From Crocodylus rhombifer (Eukaryota; Chordata; Crocodylia; Crocodylidae), in NCBI GenBank assembly GCA_038503035.1, contig JAVSML010020823.1, positions 159,925 to 223,924 on the forward strand: DNA of 64,000 nucleotides, in the 5' to 3' direction. Made by a program: the position numbers and the translations under genes. Position 1 is the stretch's first letter, and every line of letters starts with the position of its first letter. Of the stretch, positions 49,591 to 62,305 are shown piece by piece. Under the pieces are notes generated by a model. It saw only the letters and a list, made by a program, of their open reading frames with translations. It had not been told where the DNA came from and did not search any database.

Positions 49591-52139
49591 TCCAGAGTCA
49601 GCCAGCCAGGGAAGCGATCCTTTCCCAAGGTGACAGTGCGGCTGGCAACAACCAGCAGGAAAAAAACCTGGGTATACTTGGGAGTTGGCAACCACTTTTT
49701 CCTGCAAAGGGCTTCTTGCCTCTCAAGTCAGACCTGGCGAGAGCACATGGGCTGCCTGCAAAGCACAGAGCATCAAAACCCAGCTGAGCATGGTGTCGGG
49801 AAGCGGCAGGCACAGCAGAGGTGGAGGTTTCCTTTCATCCCTTCCACAAAACGGCTGTGGTAGAAGGTCTGGTGGGACAGGAACAAAGGGGAAATACTGA
49901 ACCACTGCAGTCCAGCTCTACAGCAGAAGGTGTTTAATTGGGTGGGGAGAAAGGGGCAGCTTGCTTTTCCTTATACACTGAACTGCATGGAGGGGATGCT
50001 ACAAACAGGGAGCAAACAGTCATCTCCCAGCCCTTCTCACCCACTCCAGAGCATGCTGGCTGTGGAAGCTGGACATTTTCCAGTCAACTGAACTAGTTTG
50101 TGATTTATCACTGCCAGATCACGGTTGAGCATCAAACGTAGAGGCTCCATCACCAGGAAGTAGACTAATAAGCATTATTTTTATTTATTATTAATAAACA
50201 CCCATTTTGCATCATAGGCTAACATGGCACTTTGCAGAATATGGAATAAGGTTTAGGCTCTTCTCTGAAGAGCTCGAGCTCCAGTAAAGACAGGGCAGCA
50301 ATTCAACTGAAGAAGGGCTGGGGGAGATGAACAGGGAGGGTGACATGGCGAAGGTTAGCAAGGCTCGAGGAAGGGTTGCGGGGGGATTTGGAAGGAGAAA
50401 GAGCACAAGGATTGGGCGCCATCTGAATAGCAGGGGAAGGCAGCGATGGAAAGGGAAAATTGTAAGGGAAAGGACTGAAGGGGCCGGCACGCTGGCATCA
50501 TGTCATCACTATCATCATTGCCATTTTCACGGACGGTGCTAAGGAGTTAATTTGCTGTTTGCACTCCTGGTTCTGTGGCCCGGGGGGTGCATGGTGTGAT
50601 GCAAGCCCGCGACACAGCTCATCCTTGCCCCCTGTCCTGCAAACTCCTGCACATGGTCAAGCACATCCCTTGAAACAACGGGTCGCAGCCACGTGGCTGA
50701 GCGTAGGCCTAGGACTCTGCAGCACAGCCCTCCTGCCTGGATTTACACTTGGGAGTAGTTTCACACATCTAAGCCGTCCATCAGCTTCAACGACGCTGCT
50801 GGCTGGGGAAAGCGATGTGCCTCCGTCGGACAGGCCTGAGCCCTACGGGCTGTGTCCAGCAGCCCCCATCGCTTGTGAGTACCGTTACTCACATGAGTAT
50901 TTCCACTGAGCCCATAAGAACAGTCACATCCCGTGAGCAAAATTACTCGTGCACAAGTAAGAGCCAGCCTGAATGTGCAGGTCTGCTCAGCAGGACACAG
51001 GACCGAAGGGCCCCAAGCAGAGGTGTAGTCCCAGGGCCTCCGAGCCTGTGGTCCTCTGTCGAGCCGGGGCGGCGCGCAGGAGCTCGGTTCTGCCAGGGTA
51101 GAGATGGGAAGGCTGCAAAGGAAGGGTTGCAGCGGGGGGGAGTGACGTGTTTGATTTGCTAGTCAATCAGTCACAGGCTCCTGGAGAGAGAGCCCAGTCG
51201 CAATCAGCACTTCGTTTGGGTGGGGTATAGCTGGAACGCAGCAAGATGAACCAGCCCCTGCCCGAGCCGCGTTGTGATGGAAAGACCTTTAATGCTCTTC
51301 TCCCAGACAGCAGTCCACACCAGGAGAATGGAAACTTGCCTGGAAAAATGCAGTATTTAAAAACGAGCGCCCTTTGATCTGCTGTGCAGCACTGGCTAGG
51401 CTTTTTTGGAATATTGCAATAGCTTAGATTTTTGTATCCAGCTTGCTTTTCCATTGACCGGATTCCTCCCCCCTTCTTCCATCTGGTTTGATTTGTTAAT
51501 TGTTCCAACTAACTGCCTTTGCCTGCTCTTCCATATGACGAGCTGAATCTATCTATTGTTTCTAATGAGAGGGTTGGGGGCTTTACCCAGTAAATGATAC
51601 AGAGGATCCCTCCCCTGAGAGTCTGGTGGTGGGTTGCTCTGACAAAAAAGAGAAGCGGAGAATTAAACAAAAGGAAGGACTACTACCGTATTTTCTAAGT
51701 GAAGATGTTGTGAAGGCCGTTTCCATGTACGCTCAGCATCCAGCTTCCATGTCTTGGGTCCCAAGCCAATGTACAGTCACCATGGGTTTAACTTTAAGTG
51801 CATGAGCAAGCCCATGAGGACAACATGCTAGGCCGTGGTAATGCATGTCCTTGGGATCGCTTGTGTGCTGAAAGTTAACAATGCGCGTTAGCGTTTGCAG
51901 AATTAGCTGGCTGTTACCATAAGCTCCCGAAGGCAGAAATGGCGGGGATCGTCTAGCACCATTCACCTATGGTAAATGGCCACATGCGCTTGTACAGTGC
52001 GTACGTATGAACGCGAGGTGCATTTACGCTGTATAAACAATGACTGTTCTCAGTAACCTCTGGCACACCCAAACTGGGCATCGGCTGCCTCTTTAGCAAC
52101 TGCTGTAAATCAATGGCATGCCGACATGTGCGATATTGT

Positions 52140-52500
52140 GGTCAGTCCTGATCACCACAAAAAGAGCGTGTAGAAGAAGCAAATTAAAAATGGGTGGGTG
52201 ATTTACTACTTAGAAAATACTTAAACTGGAAAGATTGGAGCAATTTAGCTTAGGGTGGAGATAAACAAGTGAGGCTATGACAGACGTGTACAAAATCATG
52301 CTGGGGACAGGGAAGGAAAATGGTGTATTTCTTGTTTTCACCTCTTCCCAGTAGAGCAGAGCAAGGGGCGGCCAATGAAACCAAACAGGTTTCCAAAGGT
52401 GACCAAACAGATAAAAGATATTCGGTTGTGGGATTCATTGCTGCTAGATACTATCAAAGCCAAGAGCTTTGTTAAGAGTCCAGAAAGCACCGGTCATTTT
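52140..52500 (+). mobile_element. Degenerate CR1/L2-like LINE 3' fragment
   Basis: The sequence runs parallel to a LINE 3' region common in reptiles: a TTAGCTTAGGGTGGAGATAA piece, then TATGACAGACGTGTACAAAA TCATG, then CCAATGAAACCAAACAGGTT, then AGCCAAGAGCTTTGTTAAGA. It is heavily diverged, with no open frame. Assigned from recalled consensus wording. Confidence 0.6.
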
Positions 52501-53499
52501 TTCTGTGGATAAGGAAAACATTCAAAGTGATGGCAGGTTGAAAAATTATATATAAGAGGAATAAACCCCCCATGCTCAGGGCCTACATCTAATTCTAACT
52601 GCGAGGAAGAAACTCACGGATGGATATTTCATCTCCTGTCGCCTGCTATTGCTTTTCTTCAGCTTTCCTTTGAAGTGTCTGGCACTTGTCAGGGTCTGCC
52701 AGCAGGCGGGACGAGATGGGCTGACCTGGCCTGGCAAGGCGGCTCTTCCTCTGCGTCCTGTGTCCCCCTGCAATCCCAGCTCCTACACGCAGCAACAGCT
52801 TGGGCCTCTTGGGCTAATGGCCAGTCCTCACCTGGGCTGGTGCCATGCTCTGCTTCTGTCTCCCCTCAGGAGGAACCGAGGGGTGCAGTGCCCAGGGCCA
52901 GGAGTCCCGGGGCATGGAGAGGGAAAGGTCAGCAAAAAACAACACGAGGAACAAGACTCATTGCAATTCTAAAGTGATGCTGAAGTGTTTGCATCTGGGT
53001 CTACCGGAAAACGTCCTACCCCAAAGAGGGCCGAGGAAACGGGGGTCCTTGTGGGAGATGGACCCTACCGTCTTGCTTCCTTCCACAAGCACTTCAACCT
53101 GCTCGGTGAAACCCACTGCTCAGACCCAGCTGGAGGATGGAAAATCCACCCATTCGCACCGGAAGGAGGGTTTCTTGTTCTTTCTTTAAAGCTGTGCCAG
53201 GGGCTCTCAAAGCCTACCCGAGCACAGACCACATACTACTGGCAAGATTGGCTTGTGAACACTTCCCTTTATCATCTTCTAGTCTCTCTCTGACAACTAC
53301 ATCTATTGGCTGGATGAAAAGATGATCTTAGGAAAGTACCTAAACTGCATTTGTAGCTGTTTCTTTAATGCAGCATAGCAGCTGGAGATCAGGAGAGCAT
53401 CCAGAAGTATGTAAAAAGTCCCGTTTCCACCGGCTACCAGTGCTTTCTGGATCTATACAGTAAAAACAATGGCCCTGTAGTGTCATAGCTTATGTTGGT

Positions 53500-53960
53500 T
53501 TTTTGACTGATCAAGACCTGGATTCATGTGAGGACCATTTAACTGAAACTCCTGGTGTGCTGGTTGGGGTAAAATGGGCGGTAGTACAGAGGAGGATCAG
53601 AATATCATACGGGAAGGACTTGAAGACCGTGAGGATCGGAGCAATGGACATAGGATGAAATGTAAGAGTGCAACGTACGCTTCAGGGCTGATAAGAACAT
53701 TTCTGCTGTAAGCTGGAAAATCGTCACCTGGAATCAGCAGCGGAGGAAGATCTGGACGTGTTCGCCGAGCAGCGGATGACCGTCACCACTGGGATAGGGC
53801 CACCAGAAAGGCAAGCCTTTCAATGCCTAGGGTGAGAGCGGCATTTCCTGGGCAGAGGGGGACTTGCTCATACCATTGGGCAAGGCATAGCGAAACCTCG
53901 TCTGCAACGCTCTGGACATTCCTGCTCAAGAAGGATGTTCCTCAGGGCAGGGAGATGCTG
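53500..53960 (+). mobile_element. CR1-type LINE ORF2 remnant
   Basis: The segment has the order and wording of the CR1 reverse-transcriptase 3' region: AGAATATCATACGGGAAGGA, AATGGACATAGGATGAAATG, TAAGCTGGAAAATCGTCACC, CTGGACGTGTTCGCCGAGCA, and near the end CAAGGCATAGCGAAACCTCG (the KALVRPHLE region). It has many substitutions and indels. It may be part of the same insertion as the 3' end at 54.7 kb, with unrelated DNA between. Confidence 0.7.
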
Positions 53961-54725
53961 CGGCGGCCAGAGGAGAAGTCAGGGCAAAATACCTTGCCTG
54001 GTTTTGAGATGGAGCTGGACCAGGTGATGAGTGGAACCGCACGGGGACTGACACCCTGGGCCAGGCGGCAGGTCCAGTGTCCCCATGCATCTAAAATAGG
54101 AATTCAGCTTCAAATCGCTGCTGTTCGGCTGTGCCGGTGGTGGTCGTGGCAGTAAAGATGATGCTTTATTTTATTGCAAACAATGGGGCTTTGCAAAGGC
54201 AAAATAATTCCCAGGCTGCATCCTCATCTCCGTCAAGCCCAGGTGAGGCGGCAGTCGCCGCAGAGCGGGGTGGTGTGGGGCGGACAGCAGCCACGTCCTT
54301 GACCTCATTGCGTTTCTGGCCGCATCACAGAGCCTGAGCACCGCCTGGGGAGTCTTGGGACTAAAACAGGCGAGGTGTTGCAAGTAGAAACGAAGCCTGA
54401 CCGGCAAAGCTTAGCACAGTGGCTGCTCGTTTCGTTCAAACTGGGGTTCTCGATTGTCCCGTGCACGTGGGAGGTGGGAACAGTGTGAATGCTGGTTTGA
54501 GGTGCCGTGGAGGGGCGCAGGGGAGGGCAGGACAGTGAAATAGCTGAGATGTTTGGAAGAGCGCTGAAAATACCAGCGTGCTGCCAGTCCAGTGGCAGCC
54601 GGGACTAGGAAGAGCCAAGCTGCTGTAGGATGGAGTTAGGTTCCCCGTGCTGCATGGGGGAGCTGGGGCGCACCGATGGACATCCTAGCAGCCTTCACCT
54701 CCCTGCCGGGGCTGCAAAGAGGACG

Positions 54726-55021
54726 GAGCCGGACTGTTCTCAGTGGGGGCAGACGACAGGGCAAGGAGCAATGGGCTCAAGCTGCAGCAATGAGGTTGAG
54801 GTTGGATATTAGGAAAAACTTTCTCACCAGGAGGGTGGGGAAGCACTGGAAGAGGTACCCAGAGCAGTGGTGGAGTCTCCAACCTTGGAGATTTTTAAGG
54901 CCCGGCTTGACAAAGCCCTGGCTGGGATGATGTAGTTGCAGCCGGTCCTGCTTGGAGCAGGGGGTTGGACTGGTGTGACCTCCTGAGCTCCCTTCAGCCC
55001 TCATTGTCTATGATTTTGTGA
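54726..55021 (+). mobile_element. CR1 LINE 3' end
   Basis: The plus strand shows the CR1 3' consensus pieces: AGGTTGGATATTAGGAAAAA, CAGGAGGGTGGGGAAGCACT, GGAGATTTTTAAGGCCCGGC, GGGGGTTGGACT, and the terminal TCTATGATTTT that corresponds to the CR1 3' octamer. It is 5'-truncated. It lies about 7 kb upstream of the NOL4L start. Confidence 0.9.
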
Positions 55022-56195
55022 CGGTCAGTGAGTGCAGCGGATGCCACCTATCCCTCTGCTTCATGATCTCCCTCCCACCATTATTCTTTAAAGCTGGAAA
55101 ATGGTGAGGCAGAAGCTTGAGGTCCAAGCAGAGGGGAAGGGACGGGGTAAGAGCTGTCACGACGCAAACCTGGAAGAGACAGGAGGCCCACCCAACGTCA
55201 GCTGTCCAGAGCAGAGTGAGAAAGGAAGTCATATGAAACAAAAATAGTTTTGCAGTTGAGGAAGTGAAACCTTTGTTACCAGCCTTCTAGCATGTGCACT
55301 GAGTTGCAGGTTGTCTCAAAACCCAGCAGAGAGGTGAGGATGGCTCGAGAGCCTCTTGATGCCCAAGAGCTTGTTGGGTTTTTTTCTTTCAAAAGATCCC
55401 CTCCCTTCCCTCTTCCTCCTTTGAAATCCCCACTTCATGTCAGAAACTCAGGGTAGCTCTGTTTGCGTCTGTGAACTGTTGCTGATTTACGCCATGGGGG
55501 GCTCCAGCCCACAGCTACGCAGACTTGAACTTTCTGCCTCGCCGAATTGTCAGCCAGCAAGGCTGGCCCTGGGCATCGTGGAGCTTGCGACCAGAGAAGG
55601 CTGCTTGTTCGGAGGCGCCTTTGGTGGAAATGGAGTTTAAAATGGATGCGATGGGTGGTGTTGTGGGGGGCAGGAAGGCCCTGATCCTTCTCTGATCTAG
55701 GCTCCTGAAACACGGCAGCCCGCCCCGGTAGCTGATGCTCCTCAAGGCGGGCTTGAATGCCACGGTGCTTTGGAGGCACAGGCCCATGCCCTTTGCGACT
55801 GCTCCATAGCTCCCGACTGCAGAGGATGGAAACGGCCGCCTGTGACTCGTAGCCATCCCGGGATGGCTCCAGCCAGGCCCCCGCAGCGCGCTGGAGGTAC
55901 GCTCAGCACCCCTGGGGGCAAGGGGCCAGGCACCGCCCGGTGAGATGCTCAGCCCTTGCCGACCGACGGGTGCCGGCGCCTGCCTCACCTTGCCCCCGTA
56001 CCGCTGGAGGATGCTGTGGAGCATCCTGTCCTCCGTGCCGACTTCGGATGAAGTCACCTGATGGGATGGAAAGGGGCCCTTTCTTTTTTGCTTTCCGTTG
56101 CATGCTCTTTCCTGGGGTCCGCCAGGAGCCATTGCAGCACCCCCAAGCCCGGAGCGAAATGGATTCCTCGCCGTGTCAGGCCGGAAGGGGTTAAT

Positions 56196-56360
56196 TTTTT
56201 GTGCTTCTCTCCCCAGCTCGCTGTGGACTCTGGCTGGGACAGAACATCTGTCTGTTGCTATGGCTGCGGTACACTTGAAGGGGATGACTGGATAATTATT
56301 GCAAACATCCATCCTGGCGGATGCTGCTCCCGGACCCTCTCTCGCGAAACGAAAGGGGCG
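56196..56360. repeat. Duplicated segment, copy A
   Basis: It aligns with 59960-60150. The best part is TGGGACAG, CATCT, then TGTTGCTATGGCTGCG (identical), then GAAGGG, GGATAAT and ATTGCAA, ending with CTCTCGC and GAAAGGG. The overall similarity looks like 65-75% with small indels. It contains an RFX-like site at 56254-56267. Confidence 0.65.
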
Positions 56361-59300
56361 CGGACAAGAGGTTCGGAGCAGAACTTCTGCCACCGGGATC
56401 CTGCCTGGGGATGGCGTGTCCGCAACACCTTTTCATTTGCATAATTAACGAGGCTGAGGCTCCAGGGAAATCCGGCGCAGAACAGAAGCTGTAAGATGGC
56501 ACCGAGGACTCCAGCCTGCTGGCTGGCTGGGCAGGGCGCCGCGCGGCGATGACAGCCAGGGAACGTCCCGGAGCCGTCCCCACTCCTTCGCCTGGTGCGC
56601 CTGTTTCCACCCGGGCGGCCCCGTAGGGCCAGATCCTGCGGCTGCGTCCGGCGAAGCGTAGGCCTCGGCCCCGTGTGAGCCGGGGTTTCAGCCAGGGCCG
56701 TTTTCTCCGGTGGCGTTCCCGACAGGCGGGCATGTCCGGGAGCGCTTTGCCGGGCCGGGCAGGAGACGCAGCTCCCTCCCTGCACCCACCGGCTGAAATC
56801 CTGCGCTTGCAGCAGCAGCGCCAGCGAGCAGACGCGCTGGCAGGTGCGTTGCCTGGGCGAGGAATCCTGCCAGGACCAGCCGGGTTGTTGCAGTGCAACG
56901 TGAGCAGCACTTTGCTGCTCCCCTGTGCCAGCCCGCTGCCCGGGAGGGCTCGCTCGGACGCCCCCATGATAGCGCTCCTGAAGATCAGTAGCATCTGTGA
57001 GCTGAGCAGGCTCCCCTTGCAGCCAGGCAGGCTTCCTCGGGGATGTGGCTCGCTACAGCCCCGGGAATTCCTGCCTGTGCCTGGAGGAGTGACTCTCCCG
57101 GGGCGCCCCGGCACCCAAACCAGCCCTGCCCCAGATTTGCAGCCAGCCCTGCTCCCTGCAAGGAATGAGCCAGGACCCTTGATCCGATCCCCCAGGGACT
57201 TTGGGATGCCTGGAAGCCAGCTCCGGGCCCAAGGTTTGCAGCCGGGCTTTTTGCTGCCCTCTCTCGCGCGCAGGGTGGCGCAGCCATTCCCCTTCCTAGT
57301 GCTGCCGGGCCATTTGCTTCGCAGCATCCAAGTCAATGTCCCCTTTGTCCGTGTTTTCTGTTTATCGACGAGCGGTGGGTTGGTGAGTCAGGGAACGGAG
57401 CTGGACTCACAATGGACACAGACCTGCCCCAGTCCCTGCTGGGAAGCAGGGCAGCCCGGCGAGGGACCCTCCGCGGTGGCCTGTCATTAACTCCCGAGGC
57501 GTCTCGGGAGGCGATGGGAGCAAGACCACCGACCTGCCCGCAACACGGGTAATAAATAACAGTGTGCAGAGTGCTTAGGACAGAGCTTTGCACCCGCCCA
57601 GCCCCCTGCGAACGTTAATGGGGACGCGCCGCCTGACGGAGAGAGGTTGAGCGACGTGGCGGCAGGTCTGGCGATACTGCCGCCTCCTGAAACACGGCGA
57701 CGTGGATGGCACGGAGGAACACGCTGGCGGCCGCGTTACCCTTCTCACCTGTTCGCTGCACCTTTGCTGGCAGCAAAGCGGCTCCTGATGCTTCTTCCCC
57801 GGGCGCCGCCGCGCAGGGGTGGGACGCGTGTGCACAGAAGTGCGCGTGCGGCAGTTAGGGGTGCCTGGGGGGGTCAGGCAGGTCGCTGCGTAAAGGGCAG
57901 GCCGTGTGCCAGAAAACGTCCGTGCGCGTCTGTGGCGCGTCTCCACAGCCACCGCCGTGCTACCCCGCCGTGGGGGCGGCTGGAGGGGTGGAGAGGCCCC
58001 GGCCTCGGACACGAGGTCCCGGGAAGCAGAGCAGCGCCGGCCCGGTCTCCGCGCCGCCGGCTACGCAGCAAGGCGTCCCCGCCGGGGCTGGGGTGCCTGG
58101 CACCCAGGTTCGGACACAGGCCGCACGGCGAGTCTGCCCCTGCCAGACTTCCCCGCGGCAGTGCAACGCCGCCCGGCTCCGCGCGTGGGGCTGCAGCTGG
58201 TGCCGGTCGCTTCACGTGGCGCGGAGCCGGCCGCCCCTTGGACTCGGGCAGCGAGCCACGGGGCCGCCGAGCCCGGAGACTGTCAGGTGAAGGAGCTGCG
58301 GCCCGGACAGTCTTCTTACGGCTACGAATGCGGCGTTGGGAAGAAATTAGCGTTTCCCCTTGGGGGCACGGCTGCCTGAGAGCAGGCCCAGGCACATTTG
58401 GGTTGCAAGCAGCTGGTTGCGGGTAGGCTTCTGGACTGGAGAGGCAGCCCCCCCGCCTCGCCCCCCTGCACTGAGCTAGGTTGGCAATTCCCGTGACTCT
58501 AGCAGAGGCTTTGCTGGATCAAAAGCTCACGGTGGACGGCTTTGGTCTGTGAGCTGTTAGCCCCTGGAAATAGGGAAAAGGCCAAGTGAGTCACTGCGAA
58601 ACCATGGCTGAAATGCAGGGGCTGTGGCTTCCCAGGGAAGGGGAGGAGTCGAGCCAGGTGCTGCGGCCTGTCTGGGGCGAGGAGCCGTTCCAGCCCTCCC
58701 CGGGAGGCATCCCCGCCAGGAGGTAGCCGGGGCGCAGGGACAGCAGGAGGGGCTGCCCTGTGCCTGCTTTCCTGTCTGGCTCCCCAGGCAAGCCCTGCTC
58801 ATCCTGCCCCCTTCACGCCTGCCCGGCCGCCCCGGAGCGGGTCGCACCTGCTCCTCTGGTACTTGCCCAGGCCCCGCGGTCCCTCGGTGCATCCTCGCAG
58901 CCGGGCTGTCCGTCTGCGGGTCGGGAAGGGGGCCTGGGTGCGCGGCGAAGGGGCTCCTCGGGCACGGTGCTGATAGCCTGGCTGCGAGGATGCTGCGTCT
59001 GGTACCCCAGCTAGTGCAGCACTTCTGTGCAGAGATGCCCGGGGAGAGATGCGCACCAGGCCCCACCGAGGAGAAAGGACTTCCGCGTGGTCTAGTGGCC
59101 TAACCACCGCGCCCTCCAGCCCGGCAGCAACCGTCTCTGCAGCCTCCCCAGAGGAGAAACAAAGGGCTTTTGTGCCGAGCATCTTGGAGCGCAGGCCTCC
59201 GAAGGGACTCCGGCGACGGGGCAGCGCGGCGAGGCCCCCTCCCAAGCCCGCGCTCGACCCACCTCCCTCGGCCAGCGCCCGGGCCTTCCCGCAGCCCCCA

Positions 59301-59959
59301 CGCGCCCCTCCCCGACCACCTAACGGCTCAGCCCGATGCACCCGTGCGCAGCTCCCTGCCCATTCAACCCAACGCCTTTGGGGGCTGTTCGCTGAAAGAC
59401 GGGGCGCAAGAGCCCGGTCCTGCACCTTTCAGTGCCCTCCCCGGGTCTAGGCATGTGTCAAAGGATGCCCCGGCTCCTGCTCCCGCCCCAGGCCGCAGGG
59501 CGGCACGACCCGCTGGCCGGAGGGCATTTCCACCGGGGGTTTCCTGCCTGTGGAGCATTTGTTTGCGCGCCGCCGGGCTGCAGTCCCCTGGCGCTCTCCT
59601 GTTTCTAACCGCCGGCTTTGCAACAGACTGGCTCGGCCTTGAGCCCGGGCCTCGTCCCCTTCCTCCTGCGAGCGGCGTCAAGGCCGCGAGGATCCGGCCG
59701 CCGGTGCGGAGCGGCCCGGTTGCTTTTCCCCCGGGAGAATTTGCAGCAGGCCCCTCCTCTCCCGCATCCTTCAGTCGCACGCAAGGAAGCCGAGCGCGGA
59801 GGGGAGAGGACGGGCAAACTTGCAAAGTCAGCCATGGCGGGGGAGCCTGTGTCGGAAAGCATTACAAAGGGAGCCGGGGGATTGGCTCCGGCGCCTTCCA
59901 GTTGCTGTTTGCTTGTGCCAACCCCTTAGGAGATTGCCCGGCGCAAGGCAAGGCTCTTT

Positions 59960-60150
59960 CTTTCCCTGCGTCCCTCTCTCCTTTTATTGCACTGCAGACT
60001 CCGCCTGGGACAGCCCATCTCTGTTGCTATGGCTGCGATATGCTGGAAGGGTTTGGCCGGATAATAATTGCAAGCATCTCTCTCTTCCTGCCTTGCGGTT
60101 CTCCAGGCCCCCCGTCCAGCTCTCGCCAGGAAAGGGCGCTGGGGGATCGG
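59960..60150. repeat. Duplicated segment, copy B
   Basis: This is the partner of copy A, in the same orientation and 3.8 kb away. The RFX-like site is at 60023-60036 (GCAGCCATAGCAAC on the minus strand; one mismatch to the X-box consensus), and TGTTGCTATGGCTGCG is identical in the two copies. Confidence 0.65.
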
Positions 60151-62272
60151 CCGGCAGCGTTCAGTGCCTCGCCCGGACGGCGGGAGCAGGAAGGCAGGGG
60201 CAAACGTGGGCCGCGAGTGCCCCGAGGCCGGCGGCCGAGCCGGCCCGCAAGCGGCTGATCCCGAGCGGGGCCCCGCGGGGCTCTCGTGCGGGGGGACGGG
60301 GGAGCGGGCAGCAGGAGGGACCGGCCCACAGCGCCGAGCGCAGCCGAGCCCCCCCCCCCCCCCCCCGCCCGCTGCTGCAGCGCTCGCAGCTGGGCGCGGG
60401 CTCGGGAAAGGAGCCGCTGGCCAACCCCGCTCCCCGCGCCGGCCTCGCGCTGCCCTGGGGGCCAGAAGACACCGCCCCGAGAGGCGGTGGCGGGTCGCGC
60501 AGGCCTTTGCCTCGCCGCCCTGCGCTGCGGGGGCCGCGCTGTGCCGGGCCCTTTGCGCCCCCGGGCCCCGGGCGAGGCCAGGCCTTGCAAGCACGTGCGG
60601 GCGCCCCTGGAGGAAAGGCCCGTGGCGCGGGGGAGAGGGCGTTTGTCGGTGCAGGAAGTGCCTGGCGAGGAAGCGGGGGGCTGAGGGTCCGGGGGGGGGC
60701 AGGGCAGGGCGGGCGGTTTCCAAACCGACGCTTCCCCTCGAGTGCCGCGGCCGGCTCCGACTTCCGGGGACCTGCAGCGAGGACCGAGCCCCCAGAGCCC
60801 GCAGGGCGGGCGGGCGGGCGGGCGGGGGGAGCTCCCGGGGCAGGCGCGGGGGTCCCAGCTGGGGTGTGCGTGCGGGGAGGGGCTGCGCGCTGTGCCTCGC
60901 CGGCACTGTTTATCCGAGCAGGAGGTGAGCCGCGGGAGCTCCCGGCTGCTTCCAGCCCAGGGGTGGGAGGTGCCCTCCTCTTCTCTTCCCCTTTCGGTCA
61001 CCCTGCCCGCGACGCCGGCCCGGCGCGGCCGGGGGGGCCTCTCCGCGCTGCCAGGCCTGCGGGCGCCTTCTGATTTCGGGAGGGCGAGTCAGCCGGCAGA
61101 AGGGCTGCCCCCAGGGCCCGGCGGCCCCTGGGGCGGGCGCGGCCTGGCACCGGCCCCGCGGCAGGCAGCGAGGCAGCGGGGGGGCTGGTTGCAGGGCACG
61201 GCTCGGGTTGCTCGAGGGTGCCGCAGCCCCCCCGGCACGCCTCGGCCCCGTCACGACAGGCTGCGGAGAAACTGGTCTCCAAACCGGCCCCGACTTGCTC
61301 GTCTGACATGGGTCCAGCAGGCAGGGGTGGCCCGGCCGCATTTTTTCTGGCCCGGCCGCGGGCTGGCCTGTTCGCAGCTCCTGCCCGGCGGCTGCGTTCC
61401 TCCCGGCCGCCCGAGCGTGACCGGGGCGGGGGCAACGCTGGGAGACCCTCGCCCGACATGTCCGAGGCCCCTGCCGCGCGTGGGCATGGCGGGGCGCAGC
61501 GAAAGGCGGGGCGGTGTTCTGGCGGGGGCGTCTTGGCCCAGCGCTGGCTGGGGCGGGAGCGCGAGGGGGCATCACGGCTGCACCGCCCTGCTGTGCGCCC
61601 GTTGCACCGCCGCCGGGCTCCGGCGGTCCCGCTCCCGCAGCCCCGTGAGCCGCTTCGAGAAGGGGCAATGCATCTTTGGCACGTGAAAGAACGCCCCGCC
61701 ACGCTGCGGTGGGGAAGGGCTCGCTCGGTGTACGTGCTGCCCGCGAAAGGAAAGCCGGCGAGGCAGCTGCCCGGGGAGGGAGCGGCGTGCCCCCAGCGCC
61801 TGCATCAGGGGGCTCAGCCGGGAGCCGAGAGGCCCGTGCCGATGCCAGCCTGGAGGCCGCAGAGACCGTGCACGCGGCTCGGAGCGGCGGGCATCGTTGG
61901 TGGGCTGCGCGTGGGCCGGGCGGGGGCCCGTTCTGCAGCCCGGGGACGCGGCTCGGCGTAAGCGGGCTCCTTGCAGGAAGCGCGTTGGCTGCTGTCGGCG
62001 GCCTGCTCCGCGTCCAGCCTCTCGGCTGAGGCAGGAGGCCCCCGCCTCGCAGGAGCTTTCCCCCGGCCGGCGGGTCCCTTTCACACGCCGGACTTATCAG
62101 CTGCCTCTTGACAAAGGCTTTCCCCCGCTGGCAAGCGCAGCAGGCCTCGACCTCGTGCGGCCCGTGAGCCGCTGGGTATTTCTGCTGCCAGCCCAGGAGC
62201 TTCTGCAGGTGCTGCAGTAGCGCTCTGCTTTGGGGCACCCTTGCACCGCTCGCCTTTGCTCGGGGCCGGGAG

Positions 62273-62305
62273 CCCCGCGCCCCGCGCCCCGCGCCCCACG
62301 CCCCG
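62273..62305. repeat. (CGCCCCG)n tandem repeat
   Basis: About three perfect units plus a CACGCCCCG variant. It has the same 7-bp unit as the array at 9520-9554. Confidence 0.85.

Larger units (their letters stand above)
48481..56195. other. Upstream intergenic region with LINE remnants
   Basis: Moderate-GC DNA upstream of NOL4L. Apart from the LINE pieces at 52.1-52.5, 53.5-53.96 and 54.73-55.02 kb and the interspersed repeat at 49.4 kb, I see no exons, RNA genes or strong regulatory signatures. Near 50.17 kb is a short TTATTATT-type AT-rich patch. Confidence 0.7.

Noticed and set aside
59088..59115. tRNA-like A-box sequence TGGTCTAGTGGCCTAACCAC
   Set aside because: It resembles the head of a tRNA-derived SINE, but no cloverleaf, B box or SINE body follows, so it is not a tRNA gene and too short to call a SINE.
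59820..61073. 417-codon plus-strand frame in the right-hand GC-rich block
   Set aside because: Its composition is explained by base bias, it overlaps opposite long frames, and no domain is seen.
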